Assembly: GCF_002849225.1 (NCBI RefSeq)
Contig: NZ_PKMC01000002.1
Coordinates: 248,001 to 312,000 of the forward strand
Length of the DNA: 64,000 nt
From: Actinomyces sp. UMB0138
GTDB taxonomy: Bacteria > Bacillota > Negativicutes > Veillonellales > Veillonellaceae
Direction: 5' to 3'
Part shown: one piece after another, positions 1-8,336 of the stretch
Position numbering within the stretch: the stretch's first letter is position 1
Layout of the letters: the number at the start of each line of letters is the position of its first letter
Made by a program: the position numbers and the translations under genes
The notes under the pieces: model-generated
Database searches by the model: none
What the model was told of the DNA's origin: nothing
The model's input: the letters and a program-made list of their open reading frames with translations, nothing else

Positions 1-292
1 TCTGGCAGGCGCGCTCGGAGCAGAAATTGCTTGCTCGCGTCCGGTTGCTGAAGGTTCCGGCTGGCTAAGCCGCGACCGCTACGTTGGCGTGTCCGGCCAG
101 TCCGTCTCGCCAGACCTGTACCTGGCAGTCGGCATTTCCGGCCAGATCCAGCACACCGCTGGTATGGATAGCTCCAAGCTCGTTGTTGCGATCAACTCCG
201 ACAAGGACGCTCCTATTTTCGCAAAGGCAGATTACGGAATCGTCGGCGACCTCTACGAAGTGTTGCCGGCCCTAACTGAGGCAGTTCGATAA
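1..292 (+). CDS. fixB: Electron transfer flavoprotein alpha subunit, C-terminal part (partial)
   Basis: The gene enters from the left edge; its reading frame begins at base 2 and ends at TAA 290-292. The visible 96 residues are the FAD-binding C-terminal domain of the ETF alpha/FixB family: a [12 protein letters not shown] stretch, then [12 protein letters not shown], then [10 protein letters not shown] and the final A-D-Y-G-I-V-G-D-L. In this family the domain holds FAD and passes electrons between the beta subunit (FixA) and a quinone-reducing partner. FixC starts five bases downstream and FixX follows, so this is the fixB of a fixABCX-type operon rather than a stand-alone etfA. The start and fixA lie outside the window. 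Confidence 0.93.
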   Translation, partial: LAGALGAEIACSRPVAEGSGWLSRDRYVGVSGQSVSPDLYLAVGISGQIQHTAGMDSSKLVVAINSDKDAPIFAKADYGIVGDLYEVLPALTEAVR

Positions 293-296
293 ATAA

Positions 297-1595
297 ATGA
301 CCGAAGAAGAGTACGACTTTGATGCCATCGTCATCGGTGGCGGAATTTCGGGTGCGGTTTGCGCCTACCTGCTCGCCAGCCAGGAAAAGGAAGTCCTGCT
401 GATTGAGCGCGGTGTGGAACCGGGTTCGAAGAACCTGTCCGGCGGTGTTTTTTACTGCCGCGTAATGCAGGAAATCTTCCCTAACTTCATTGAAGAAGCC
501 CCGATTGAACGAAAGATTACGCGTAACTGCATTTCCTTCTTGAACAAGGAATCTTTCGTCAACGTGGACTACTGGGATGGGCGTCTAGCCGAACCTGTGA
601 ATGCGGTGACCGTCCTACGGGCCAAGTTCGATCCGTGGCTTTCGCAGCAGTGCGAAGAAGCGGGCGTGACCGTGATGCCTGGCATCAAGGTCGACTCTTT
701 GGTCAAGGAAGATGGACGTTACATTGGCGTCCGCGCTGGTGAGGACGAACTGAAGGCGCGCGTGATTATTGCGGCTGACGGCGTCAACTCCTTCATCAGC
801 AAGGACGAGGGGCTGCGCGATCGCGAACCTAAAGAGAACCTGGCGGTGGGCGTCAAGTCCGTCATCCAGCTTGGGGAAGATCGCATTCGCGAACGCTTCA
901 ACCTGAACGAGGACGAGGGTGCCGCCTACGCGATCGTGGGCGATTGCACCGAGGGCGTCGCAGGTGGCGGATTCATGTACACCAACAAGGAATCCGTATC
1001 CATCGGCATCGTGGCGCGTCTCGATGACATCGAGAAGAAGGGCAAGGTCTCTTCCGATCTGCACGACCACTTCCTTTCCCATCCCGCAATCGCGCCGTTC
1101 CTCAAGGATGGGGAACTGCTCGAGTACGGCTGCCACCTGGTAGCTGAAGGCGGAGCCAAGATGCAGCACGACCTGGTCCACCCCGGCCTGATTGTTATCG
1201 GCGACGCCGCTGGATTCACCCTGAACACCGGCTTCACCGTTCGCGGCATGGACCTAGCTGCTGGTAGCGCGCAGGCTGCAGCCCGAGCCGTCCTCGCCGC
1301 CCTAGACAAGAAGGACTATTCGAAGGAAGCGCTGAGCGCATACATCACCGAATACGAATCCATGTTTGTCGGCAAGGATATGAAGACTTACGCAGGCGCT
1401 CCAGAATTTCTGGAAAACGACGAAATGTATGGCGAGGTCGGCGAACTGGTGGCGAATGTCCTGTACGGCGTTTACAACCACGACCTCACCCCGCGCAAGC
1501 ACCTGGTGAAGGCCGCGTGGGATGCGTTCAAGGAATCGCCGCTGAAACTAACCAAGCTAGCCAAGATCGCCGTTCAAGGTATGAGGTCGATGTAA
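297..1595 (+). CDS. fixC: FixC-like FAD-dependent ETF:quinone oxidoreductase
   Basis: The 432-residue product is a flavoprotein dehydrogenase of the FixC/ETF-QO family. The N-terminal dinucleotide-binding motif is seen at residues 11-28 (V-I-G-G-G-I-S-G-A), and the second FAD motif near residue 300 reads V-I-G-D-A-A-G-F, followed by the family's N-T-G-F-T-V-R-G-M-D stretch. Family members take electrons from ETF (FixAB) and, together with the FixX ferredoxin, reduce quinone or drive an electron-bifurcating reaction. Length is normal for FixC. It starts five bases after fixB and ends with TAA directly abutting the ATG of fixX, so the three are co-transcribed and probably translationally coupled. 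The physiological donor cannot be told from the sequence. Confidence 0.93.
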   Translation: MTEEEYDFDAIVIGGGISGAVCAYLLASQEKEVLLIERGVEPGSKNLSGGVFYCRVMQEIFPNFIEEAPIERKITRNCISFLNKESFVNVDYWDGRLAEPVNAVTVLRAKFDPWLSQQCEEAGVTVMPGIKVDSLVKEDGRYIGVRAGEDELKARVIIAADGVNSFISKDEGLRDREPKENLAVGVKSVIQLGEDRIRERFNLNEDEGAAYAIVGDCTEGVAGGGFMYTNKESVSIGIVARLDDIEKKGKVSSDLHDHFLSHPAIAPFLKDGELLEYGCHLVAEGGAKMQHDLVHPGLIVIGDAAGFTLNTGFTVRGMDLAAGSAQAAARAVLAALDKKDYSKEALSAYITEYESMFVGKDMKTYAGAPEFLENDEMYGEVGELVANVLYGVYNHDLTPRKHLVKAAWDAFKESPLKLTKLAKIAVQGMRSM

Positions 1596-1892
1596 ATGGA
1601 AGAATACATTGGGGGAACCGTTCCGGACCGCCTGGCCAGGAACGTATACGAAGTAGACGAAGGTAACCCGCACATTGAGGTAAATCAGGAGATTGCGAAG
1701 GCCACGGGCACTGGCAAGCTGCTGGTTCGCATTTGCCCGGCGCACGTGTACTCCGAAGCGGAAAATGGGGACATTGAGGTCGAATACGCGGCCTGCCTCG
1801 AATGTGGCACCTGTCGCGCGGTAGCTGCCCCTGGCGCTTTGACCTGGCATTACCCGCAGTCCTCTATGGGCATCATGTTCCGTGAAGGCTAA
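1596..1892 (+). CDS. fixX: FixX-like ferredoxin
   Basis: A 98-residue ferredoxin-like protein. Four cysteines are placed as in FixX proteins: C47 in R-I-C-P-A and C67, C70, C73 in C-L-E-C-G-T-C, enough for one Fe-S cluster. The C-terminus G-A-L-T-W-H-Y-P is also typical of the family. Its ATG follows the fixC stop codon with no spacer, which points to translational coupling. FixX docks on FixC and carries electrons between FixC and its redox partners. A strong terminator follows at 1911-1943, so this is the last gene of the operon. Confidence 0.92.
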   Translation: MEEYIGGTVPDRLARNVYEVDEGNPHIEVNQEIAKATGTGKLLVRICPAHVYSEAENGDIEVEYAACLECGTCRAVAAPGALTWHYPQSSMGIMFREG

Positions 1893-1910
1893 CTAAGTCG
1901 ATAGACTAGA

Positions 1911-1943
1911 CCCGGCTCCTTTAATGGGGCCGGGAAGCTTTTT
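1911..1943 (+). terminator. Rho-independent terminator of the fix operon
   Basis: Stem CCCGGCTCC (1911-1919) pairs with GGGGCCGGG (1926-1934) with one wobble pair and a six-base loop, followed by a T-rich tract at 1939-1943. It lies 19 bases after the fixX stop. Confidence 0.85.
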
Positions 1944-1983
1944 ATGCGGCTAGGGCACTGTGGTGCCAGAAGGTGGGGAGCAA

Positions 1984-3171
1984 GTGGCAGTCGATAAGTC
2001 AGCAATCCTAGTTGCCCACGAAATTGTGCGTCGCGGCCCGCTTGGGCGCCTGGAACTTGCCAAGTCTCTTGGGCTTTCGCCCGCGTCTTTGACGCGTATT
2101 GCGAAGCAGTTGATCTATTTGGGCATAGCTGAAGAGGCCAAGTCTAAGCCGGAGCTGGATCGGGGTGAAGACCGAGCTTCGAAGACTTTGGGCCGGCCGG
2201 TAACCAATATGCGCGTTCGCGCAGGAATTCTGTTCGCGGGCGTTCTTCTTTACGAGGGCGGCGCCACGGTCGCGCTCGTGGATTCAACCGGACGTACCCG
2301 CTACAGTCATGCCGAGCACGCTGACATGTCTACGCCGCAGGCAATCGGCAAAGTGGTTGACGAATTGCTGAGCTCTGCCGAGGCGGCTGGGGCTAACGAA
2401 ACTATTGAGGCGGCGGTGGTCGCCCTCGACGGAATTGTTGATCGGGATGGTTTCGTCACTTCGGCGCCCTCGCTAGGGTTGGAACAGATTGACCTGTCCC
2501 AGTATGTTGAACCGCGCCTGTTCCCGCTGTGGTATTCGAATGATTCGGATGCGCTTTCGCAGGGGGAGCTGTGGTTTGGCATTGGGCGGAAAGCAGATGA
2601 TTTCGCCGTGCTGACTACCGGGGCTACGGTGCGGCATGCCCTGGTTCGTTCTGGCAAATTGCTTTCCAGTGACGATGGCGGGCACCAGCGCATCGCGCAC
2701 ATGCCGCTGTCCGGGGGGTCTGGCATTTGTACGCTGGGGCATCGCGGCTGCGTCTCTACCGCGTTGACGGTACAGTCGCTGCGGTCACGAGTGGCTTGGG
2801 CGCAACCCGATCTGGCGCAGAAGGATCTGAATACTGAAGAGTTCATTGCGCTGTTGCGCGAAAAGCTGCTCGCCAAGGATCCGGCACTTACCCAGATCCT
2901 GTGCGGTTTTGAACATGCTCTCCACAAGGCGGTAACGGTAGTTTCGTCAGTAGCAATGGTGTCTGACGTGGTGATCTGTGGGACGTTGGCGGCTATTGCC
3001 GAATGGCCCGAAATGGAATTCGAAAAGGAACTTGCCGAGTTCCTAGGGCCAAACATTGATCCGATTCGCGTGCACGTTCGCAAGGGTGGCTACGCTAACT
3101 GGGCTGCGGGCGCGGGTGCGGTTGCAATCGATTGTTGGATCAGACGTTTGGTAGAAAAAGCCTCCCAGTAG
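1984..3171 (+). CDS. ROK-family transcriptional regulator
   Basis: The first ~60 residues form a MarR-like winged helix-turn-helix (A-K-S-L-G-L-S-P-A-S-L-T-R-I-A-K-Q-L), and the rest is a ROK sugar-kinase-like domain. In the ROK part, N-D-S-D-A-L-S-Q-G-E corresponds to the family N-D-x-x-x-A-x-x-G-E motif with its catalytic aspartate position kept. The usual zinc motif C-x-C-G-x-x-G-C is degraded: here C-T-L-G-H-R-G-C lacks the second cysteine, so zinc binding may be altered. I prefer GTG 1984 because AGGTGGGGAG lies just upstream; GTG 1960 is an in-frame alternative adding eight residues. Such proteins usually repress sugar genes, but no sugar genes are adjacent, so the effector is unknown. 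Confidence 0.85.
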   Translation: MAVDKSAILVAHEIVRRGPLGRLELAKSLGLSPASLTRIAKQLIYLGIAEEAKSKPELDRGEDRASKTLGRPVTNMRVRAGILFAGVLLYEGGATVALVDSTGRTRYSHAEHADMSTPQAIGKVVDELLSSAEAAGANETIEAAVVALDGIVDRDGFVTSAPSLGLEQIDLSQYVEPRLFPLWYSNDSDALSQGELWFGIGRKADDFAVLTTGATVRHALVRSGKLLSSDDGGHQRIAHMPLSGGSGICTLGHRGCVSTALTVQSLRSRVAWAQPDLAQKDLNTEEFIALLREKLLAKDPALTQILCGFEHALHKAVTVVSSVAMVSDVVICGTLAAIAEWPEMEFEKELAEFLGPNIDPIRVHVRKGGYANWAAGAGAVAIDCWIRRLVEKASQ

Positions 3172-3187
3172 GCGGGAAGAGTACTCC

Positions 3188-3895
3188 ATGGCAAAGAACT
3201 CTACAGGGAAGGCGCTGTTGGGACTGCTAGTGCTGGTTGCGGTGCTGGCCATAGGTGCCGACCGGGGAGCCGTGTATTTTGCGCAGAGCGTGGGGGCCTC
3301 CAAACTGCAGGACTATGGGGCGGTTGACCCGAAAGTGAAGATCCACGATCTTCCGGCTTTGCAAAACCTGGTGCGCACGCGTGTCGAGGACGCGACTCTT
3401 ACCGCCAGCGAAGTGGAAGTGCCCATCTTTTCTGGGGCAGAACGTACCACTATTAGTTTGCGCGATCTGAAGGTGCAGGCGCAGGGGTTGGCGTATAAAC
3501 CTGAAACGCAGGTACGTCACGCCAGCTATGTTTTCTTGCTGCCGGACGAACAAATACAGAAGGTGCTGCAGGCAAAGGACATCCCCGCCCAGGTGCACAC
3601 TGACGGCGAACAGATCCGTCTGACTAGCAAGGTTATGGGAGCGCAAGTTACTGGGAAGCTGACCATCCGGGCCGCAGAGCCCACCAGCGACAATAAGCCG
3701 CAGATTGAATTTGTTGTGCACGGCGTAGACATGAATCTTTGGGGCTATTCCGGGCAATTGGGCGGGGATAAGGCAACTACGCTGGGTCCGCTGCCGCTGA
3801 CGGATTTGCCAGCGGGGACCACGATCGATTCGATCCGACCGGTCAAGGGCGGCGTGCAATTGTCGGGGCAGCTTTCAGATTTTCACTTGCAGTAG
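3188..3895 (+). CDS. DUF2993 (LmeA-like) phospholipid-binding protein
   Basis: A 235-residue protein with one N-terminal hydrophobic segment (residues ~10-24, A-L-L-G-L-L-V-L-V-A-V-L) that would act as a membrane anchor or uncleaved signal. The rest is an extracytoplasmic beta-rich domain of the DUF2993 family, of which mycobacterial LmeA is the characterised member; LmeA binds phospholipid and supports lipomannan maturation. It starts 16 bases after the ROK regulator stop, with GGGAAGAG upstream of the ATG, so the two are probably co-transcribed. Family assignment rests on overall sequence pattern and architecture; a role in lipoglycan assembly is inference. Confidence 0.75.
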   Translation: MAKNSTGKALLGLLVLVAVLAIGADRGAVYFAQSVGASKLQDYGAVDPKVKIHDLPALQNLVRTRVEDATLTASEVEVPIFSGAERTTISLRDLKVQAQGLAYKPETQVRHASYVFLLPDEQIQKVLQAKDIPAQVHTDGEQIRLTSKVMGAQVTGKLTIRAAEPTSDNKPQIEFVVHGVDMNLWGYSGQLGGDKATTLGPLPLTDLPAGTTIDSIRPVKGGVQLSGQLSDFHLQ

Positions 3896-4008
3896 TTACT
3901 GGCGTCCTCGCAGCTAGGATGACGGGTAGTGGTGTGGGTAGAAGCGAGTGTGGATGAAAAACCTTTATCCTGGTATTGGCAGAGTAAATACGGGATTTAG
4001 GGAAAAGC

Positions 4009-5805
4009 GTGCTCGTTTCTTTTGGTCCGCATCCGGAGCGGCAGTCCGTGCGCCAGTTGGCGTTCGGCGATTATGCACGCTTGTTGCCCGCTTCGGTGGT
4101 AGGCCTAATTGCTGCCGTGAATGCGGCGCTCGTAGTTACTGCCCCGCTGTTGCTCGTGAAACCGCCCTGGGCCCAGTCCGTCGCGATTGGGATTTGTTCT
4201 GCTTTCGGATACGGTTTAGGGGCCTTGCTGGGCTCCATTGTTTACTGGATAGCCAGGGCGCTGGCACTGCAGGTAGTAGTCGAAAAACGCGTCCTCAGGC
4301 TGCTCGCCTGGATCATCTCCGCAGGTCTATTAGCGCTTGCTACCTGGGGTTTTGTGATGAACTATCGGGCAGCAATAAAAACGGCGTCTTTGACCGGTAT
4401 GGAAAAACCGAGCGCCATAATCTACCTGCTGGAACTTGCCCTGGGGGCAGCCCTGGCGTGGGGCATTTTGCAGCTCATCAGCCTGGTACACCAGCTAACC
4501 GTGAAGCTAATCAAGAACTTTGGGTCGCGGCTGCCGTTGCCGCTCGCGCGCCTGGCCGGGTGGGTGCTGGTCATTACCGTGGTTGCACTTGTCCTATACT
4601 GCGGGGTGGTTCGAGGTGGGCTGGGATGGGCCTCAAAACAAGCGGCGGAACTAAACAAACAGACCTACCCCAACGCTTCCCGGCCCACCTCGGAACTCGT
4701 GTCGGGGTCAGTCACCTCCAATGAGGACTGGAACTTGCTGGGAAAGGAAGGGCGCGCCTACGTCGCACACACGCCCTCGAAAAGTGAAATAAGCAAGCTG
4801 ACAAAGCTTCCCGCCACGCAGCCAATTCGCGCCTACGCCTCGGTGGCGCAACACAAAAACGTGGCAGAAACGGCCCGTGCGGTAGTAGCTGAGCTGGAGC
4901 GCACCGGCGCCTTTGAGCGTCCCGTGCTGGCCGTCATCACCACGACCGGCACCGGCTGGGTGAATAGCTGGAATCCTGGCGCCTTCGAATACGCCACTGG
5001 CGGCAACTGCGCCACCGCTGCGATGCAGTATTCATACAACCCTTCCTGGGTGCAGATCTTGGCCAACAAAGACGAAGTGAAGAGGGCGGGAACCACGCTC
5101 GTGCGCGCGGTACTCGAGAAAGTATCCACCCTGCCCAAGGATAAGCGCCCGAAGGTGTACCTGTCGGGAGAATCTTTGGGCGCCTACTCTGGGCTGGCCG
5201 CCCTCACCGAACTATCAAAGACTGCCCACGGGCGCCATCTGGTTTCCCTAGTGAGCGGACAGCTATGGGCGGGAACTCCAGCCTTCACGCCGGAGCGGGT
5301 GAATCTAGAGAGGGCGCGCACCCACGGCAGTCCTCAGATCGCGCCCGTAATAGACAACGGCCGCCACATTAGGGTGGTCACTGCCCACGGGGAGCTTGCC
5401 ACCGACATTTACGGCCGCGAACTTGGCAGGTGGTCTTACCCGCGAACCATCTACGCCCAGCACGCTTCCGACCCGGTCACCCGCTGGGAGCTGCCTATCT
5501 GGACCGCAGAACCAGATTGGATGCGCGAGGACGCCGGCCGCGACGTGGATTCACACCTGCGATGGCACTGGTTTGTCACCTTCACGCAGCTTTCCGCAGA
5601 ACTACCGTTGGCCATAGAAACCGAACCGGGGCACGGCCACAACTACCAAGGCGAATACTTGACTTACTGGCGCTCACTCCTTGGGTTGCCAGGGGCAATC
5701 GGGGCCACCGCATCCCCACTTACCGAGGAAGGCTCTGTCGGCCGCGCCATAGGTCAAGGTGGAGCCACTGACAAGCAAATCTTGGATGCCCTGCGCGCCA
5801 ACTAG
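4009..5805 (+). CDS. Membrane-anchored alpha/beta-hydrolase family protein
   Basis: A 598-residue actinobacterial alpha/beta-hydrolase of the kind with an N-terminal membrane domain. About five hydrophobic helices occupy the first ~210 residues. The C-terminal hydrolase domain carries the nucleophile elbow G-E-S-L-G near residues 386-390, inside K-V-Y-L-S-G-E-S-L-G-A-Y-S-G. The start is GTG 4009 with an AGGGA-type ribosome binding site about six bases upstream. The substrate is unknown; an ester or lipid at the outer membrane face is plausible. It ends 40 bases before a convergent minus-strand operon. Confidence 0.8.
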   Translation: MLVSFGPHPERQSVRQLAFGDYARLLPASVVGLIAAVNAALVVTAPLLLVKPPWAQSVAIGICSAFGYGLGALLGSIVYWIARALALQVVVEKRVLRLLAWIISAGLLALATWGFVMNYRAAIKTASLTGMEKPSAIIYLLELALGAALAWGILQLISLVHQLTVKLIKNFGSRLPLPLARLAGWVLVITVVALVLYCGVVRGGLGWASKQAAELNKQTYPNASRPTSELVSGSVTSNEDWNLLGKEGRAYVAHTPSKSEISKLTKLPATQPIRAYASVAQHKNVAETARAVVAELERTGAFERPVLAVITTTGTGWVNSWNPGAFEYATGGNCATAAMQYSYNPSWVQILANKDEVKRAGTTLVRAVLEKVSTLPKDKRPKVYLSGESLGAYSGLAALTELSKTAHGRHLVSLVSGQLWAGTPAFTPERVNLERARTHGSPQIAPVIDNGRHIRVVTAHGELATDIYGRELGRWSYPRTIYAQHASDPVTRWELPIWTAEPDWMREDAGRDVDSHLRWHWFVTFTQLSAELPLAIETEPGHGHNYQGEYLTYWRSLLGLPGAIGATASPLTEEGSVGRAIGQGGATDKQILDALRAN

Positions 5806-5845
5806 CCGTTAGGTGTCTAGGCGAGGCCGCTGGGCGCGGGCCAGT

Positions 5846-6655
5846 TCACAGGACGAAAACGAAGAATCCCCACAGCGTGTGCGCAATGATCGCGGGCCAC
5901 AGGTGCCCGGTCATGACGCGCACACAGTAGAAACCAAAACCGGTAACGATTGAGCGGGCAGCAATAAGAGCTGCCATCGTCCAGTCGGTACCAAGGGGGA
6001 TCATGCCGAACTGCCAGATAGCAAACAGCACCAGCGACAGGGCCACGGCCTGCCACTCGCGCCGCAGCAGGTCACGGCTAGTCATCAAGATAGTGCCGCG
6101 AAAGAGCAACTCCTCGGCCACCGCCACGGCCAACACGCCCACACCGCCACTCAGCAGCGCTGCCGTAGAATCCTCCGTCACCTCGTAGACGGTGATATTG
6201 CGGATAGCAATAACGGCAATTAGGAAGAACTGGGCCATAGCTCCCGCGCGAATCAGCACCGGAATATTGCGCCTAGGCGGATAGGTGACCGGGTCTGGGG
6301 TAAGGGACAGCTCTGAAAAGGCGCGCGCGTTCGAATATTCTTCGTCCTCCCACGGATCCACCGGCCGACGAGCAGCGCGCTCGCGGGTGGCCTGCAATGA
6401 CGGCTCTATCAGCACGTCCATGCCATGGTCTAGCTTGCGGGCAACCGCCAAAGTAAAGAAGGACACTATGGCTAGTGGAATCACCAGTTCCAACACGGTG
6501 GTGGAAGGGCGCAGTAGCGATCTGGGGAACCCAACCGCCTCGATGGGCAGGGTGAATACCACGACGGCTACCTCGCGTAGCAGGAATGCTCCCGCGAAAG
6601 TTGCCGCGAGCCAGCCAACCGTAGGCAGGTTAGACCGCCAGTGCAAATACCTCAT
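5846..6655 (-). CDS. CPBP-family intramembrane protease-like protein with altered motif 2
   Basis: A 269-residue multi-pass membrane protein of the CPBP (CAAX/bacteriocin-processing, Abi) family. Motif 1 is intact: E-E-L-L-F-R-G at residues 181-187 gives the two glutamates and arginine. The motif 2 position, normally F-x-x-x-H, reads F-A-I-W-Q (211-215), so the histidine is replaced by glutamine. A motif 3 histidine is present at H259. A cytoplasmic acidic loop lies around residues 95-130. Its start overlaps the end of the CcdA-like gene by four bases, making it the last gene of the minus-strand operon. With a catalytic histidine missing it may be a non-proteolytic member or use altered chemistry. 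Confidence 0.8.
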   Translation of the reverse strand: MRYLHWRSNLPTVGWLAATFAGAFLLREVAVVVFTLPIEAVGFPRSLLRPSTTVLELVIPLAIVSFFTLAVARKLDHGMDVLIEPSLQATRERAARRPVDPWEDEEYSNARAFSELSLTPDPVTYPPRRNIPVLIRAGAMAQFFLIAVIAIRNITVYEVTEDSTAALLSGGVGVLAVAVAEELLFRGTILMTSRDLLRREWQAVALSLVLFAIWQFGMIPLGTDWTMAALIAARSIVTGFGFYCVRVMTGHLWPAIIAHTLWGFFVFVL

Positions 6656-7485
6656 TTACGCTTGTTCCTTCCGCCTTTCACGAGGACGAACACCAGGGCG
6701 GCCAGCAGCACTATAAGCAGAAGGAACAACCAGTTAGGTACTGCCTTTCCCGCCTGCAAAAGAGCGTTTTCTAGGTGGGCCTGTTCGCTGGTGCCCAAGA
6801 TCGCGAAACCAGCAATTCCGCCACTGCCAATAAGGAGGATCCCCAAGATGACGAACAGCGCCCCGCCAATCAGCGAACCCCAAGTGGTTTGCCTCCCCAA
6901 GAACTTCACCGGGCGTGGCCGCAACCAATTGCGCTTGTGCTGGCTGAGCGAATTCCACCCGAGCGAAAGCGCCGCGATCGGGGTAAACATGCCAAGCGCG
7001 TAAGAAAACATGGTGGCCACACCCAACGTGGTCGAACCGGCAGTAACCGCAAGCGCCAAAACAGCACCCAGGATGGGGCCGGTGCAACCGGCGCCAGCCA
7101 ACCCGTAGCTCAATCCCAACAGGCCAATAGCTAGGGCAGAAACCCCGCCGCCCCGCCGAGTCGCGCGCCGCGTGCTCCCCGGTAGCCGCAGATGCGGGAA
7201 CGGCAAAGCCAGCCCAGTCCAAACGCCCATCACAATAATGATGACACCAGTAACAACCGCTATCGTGTGTCGGTACTGCATCAGCACACTAGACAGGGCA
7301 CCCGCTGCGGCCCCAAGCGGCAAAAGCGCTACCAAAAGGCCCGCGAAGAACACGAGCGTCGACCTCGCAATTTGGCCCTTGGAACTGAAAGCGTAAGCGA
7401 AGAACGCGGGAATTAGAGTGGCAGAGCAGGGGGCCAGAAGGGTAACCAGTCCGCCCAGGTATGCGCTTAGTAGTGTGACGCTCAC
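6652..7485 (-). CDS. CcdA/DsbD-type transmembrane electron transporter
   Basis: A 277-residue polytopic membrane protein with the CcdA/DsbD core. Conserved intramembrane cysteines are C20 in L-L-A-P-C-S-A-T-L and C134 in A-G-A-G-C-T-G-P-I, each beside prolines as in the family. Such proteins carry reducing equivalents from cytoplasmic thioredoxin to thiol-disulfide proteins outside the membrane. Its start overlaps the end of the DsbA-like gene by four bases, which makes that protein the obvious partner. No cytochrome c biogenesis genes are nearby, so a role in general thiol control is more likely than in heme attachment. Confidence 0.88.
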   Translation of the reverse strand: MSVTLLSAYLGGLVTLLAPCSATLIPAFFAYAFSSKGQIARSTLVFFAGLLVALLPLGAAAGALSSVLMQYRHTIAVVTGVIIIVMGVWTGLALPFPHLRLPGSTRRATRRGGGVSALAIGLLGLSYGLAGAGCTGPILGAVLALAVTAGSTTLGVATMFSYALGMFTPIAALSLGWNSLSQHKRNWLRPRPVKFLGRQTTWGSLIGGALFVILGILLIGSGGIAGFAILGTSEQAHLENALLQAGKAVPNWLFLLLIVLLAALVFVLVKGGRNKRK

Positions 7486-8318
7486 TTGATGTTTGTCCGT
7501 CCTGTGGCATCTTTGTAGGCGGCTCGGATAGTGGCAAGGAATAGCTGCGGATCCTGAGCGCCGCTGATGAATCGGTCATTGATGAAGAACATGGGAGTAC
7601 CTTGCAGGCCCAGGTCGGTAGAAGCATGATCGGTTTGCTGGTCTACCTGTGAGGCAAGTTCGTCAGAGCCCGCCTCTTCGATAAATTCGTCAACATCTTC
7701 GATGCCCGCTTTTTGTGCCGTCTGGCGGAGCAGGTATTCGTTCCAATCGGGGTGGTCGCCATCCGCACTCAATTTGTAGGCGGCGTCGTGGAAGGGCCAG
7801 AACTTACCGCGGTTTGCGGCTGCTAGTCCGCCAGCAGCGGCGTATTCGGAATGGTACTGGCCGAAGAAGGCCATGTCTTTCCATTCCACCCGCAAAACTC
7901 CCGCGTCAATGAGCGGGGTCAGCTTCGAAATGCTTTCTTCCTGAGCGCGTTCGCACATCGGGCAGGAGAAGTCGCCGAATTCGACCATAACTACCGGCGC
8001 ATCCGCTTTGCCGAGGGCGCGCCCATCCTGCGGGTCGCGGCGGGCTTCGGCCAGCATAGCTTTGCGCTGTTTTTCGTTCGCAACTTTTTCGGCAGGCTGT
8101 TCGCGGGCGCCCACATCCAGGAGCCCTTGCGGGTCGGTCGGGAGGGCGACCTCGGTTTCGGTCTGCTCGCTGGTCTGCTGGGTGGGTGCAGCCTCGTGGT
8201 CTTTGCTCTTGGTGGCGTTGTAAATGATTAGCCCGGCAATGATGGCCACAGTCACGCAAATTGCTGCCGCAAGTAGCACCACGACGGGGTTGCGGCGCTC
8301 GCTCGCCTTGTCAGTCAT
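7482..8318 (-). CDS. Membrane-anchored DsbA-like thiol-disulfide oxidoreductase
   Basis: A 278-residue protein with one N-terminal transmembrane segment (residues ~12-33), an acidic/polar linker, and a DsbA-type thioredoxin fold. The active site is C119-P-M-C122 in F-G-D-F-S-C-P-M-C-E, and the cis-proline loop is G-T-P-M-F-F. Such proteins form or shuffle disulfides in exported proteins. It overlaps the CcdA-like gene (7482/7485), which probably resets its redox state, and starts 18 bases after the flippase gene ends. Exported proteins in the window that carry conserved cysteine pairs, such as the lipoproteins at 28-31 kb, are possible clients; that link is inference. Confidence 0.9.
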   Translation of the reverse strand: MTDKASERRNPVVVLLAAAICVTVAIIAGLIIYNATKSKDHEAAPTQQTSEQTETEVALPTDPQGLLDVGAREQPAEKVANEKQRKAMLAEARRDPQDGRALGKADAPVVMVEFGDFSCPMCERAQEESISKLTPLIDAGVLRVEWKDMAFFGQYHSEYAAAGGLAAANRGKFWPFHDAAYKLSADGDHPDWNEYLLRQTAQKAGIEDVDEFIEEAGSDELASQVDQQTDHASTDLGLQGTPMFFINDRFISGAQDPQLFLATIRAAYKDATGRTNIK

Positions 8319-8336
8319 CTGTTCCCTTTCAGCAGG

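Noticed and set aside
3948..4724. Plus-strand frame overlapping the start of the membrane hydrolase
   Set aside because: It is Arg/Gly/Cys-rich and out of frame with the hydrolase gene, whose helices and G-E-S-L-G motif are convincing.
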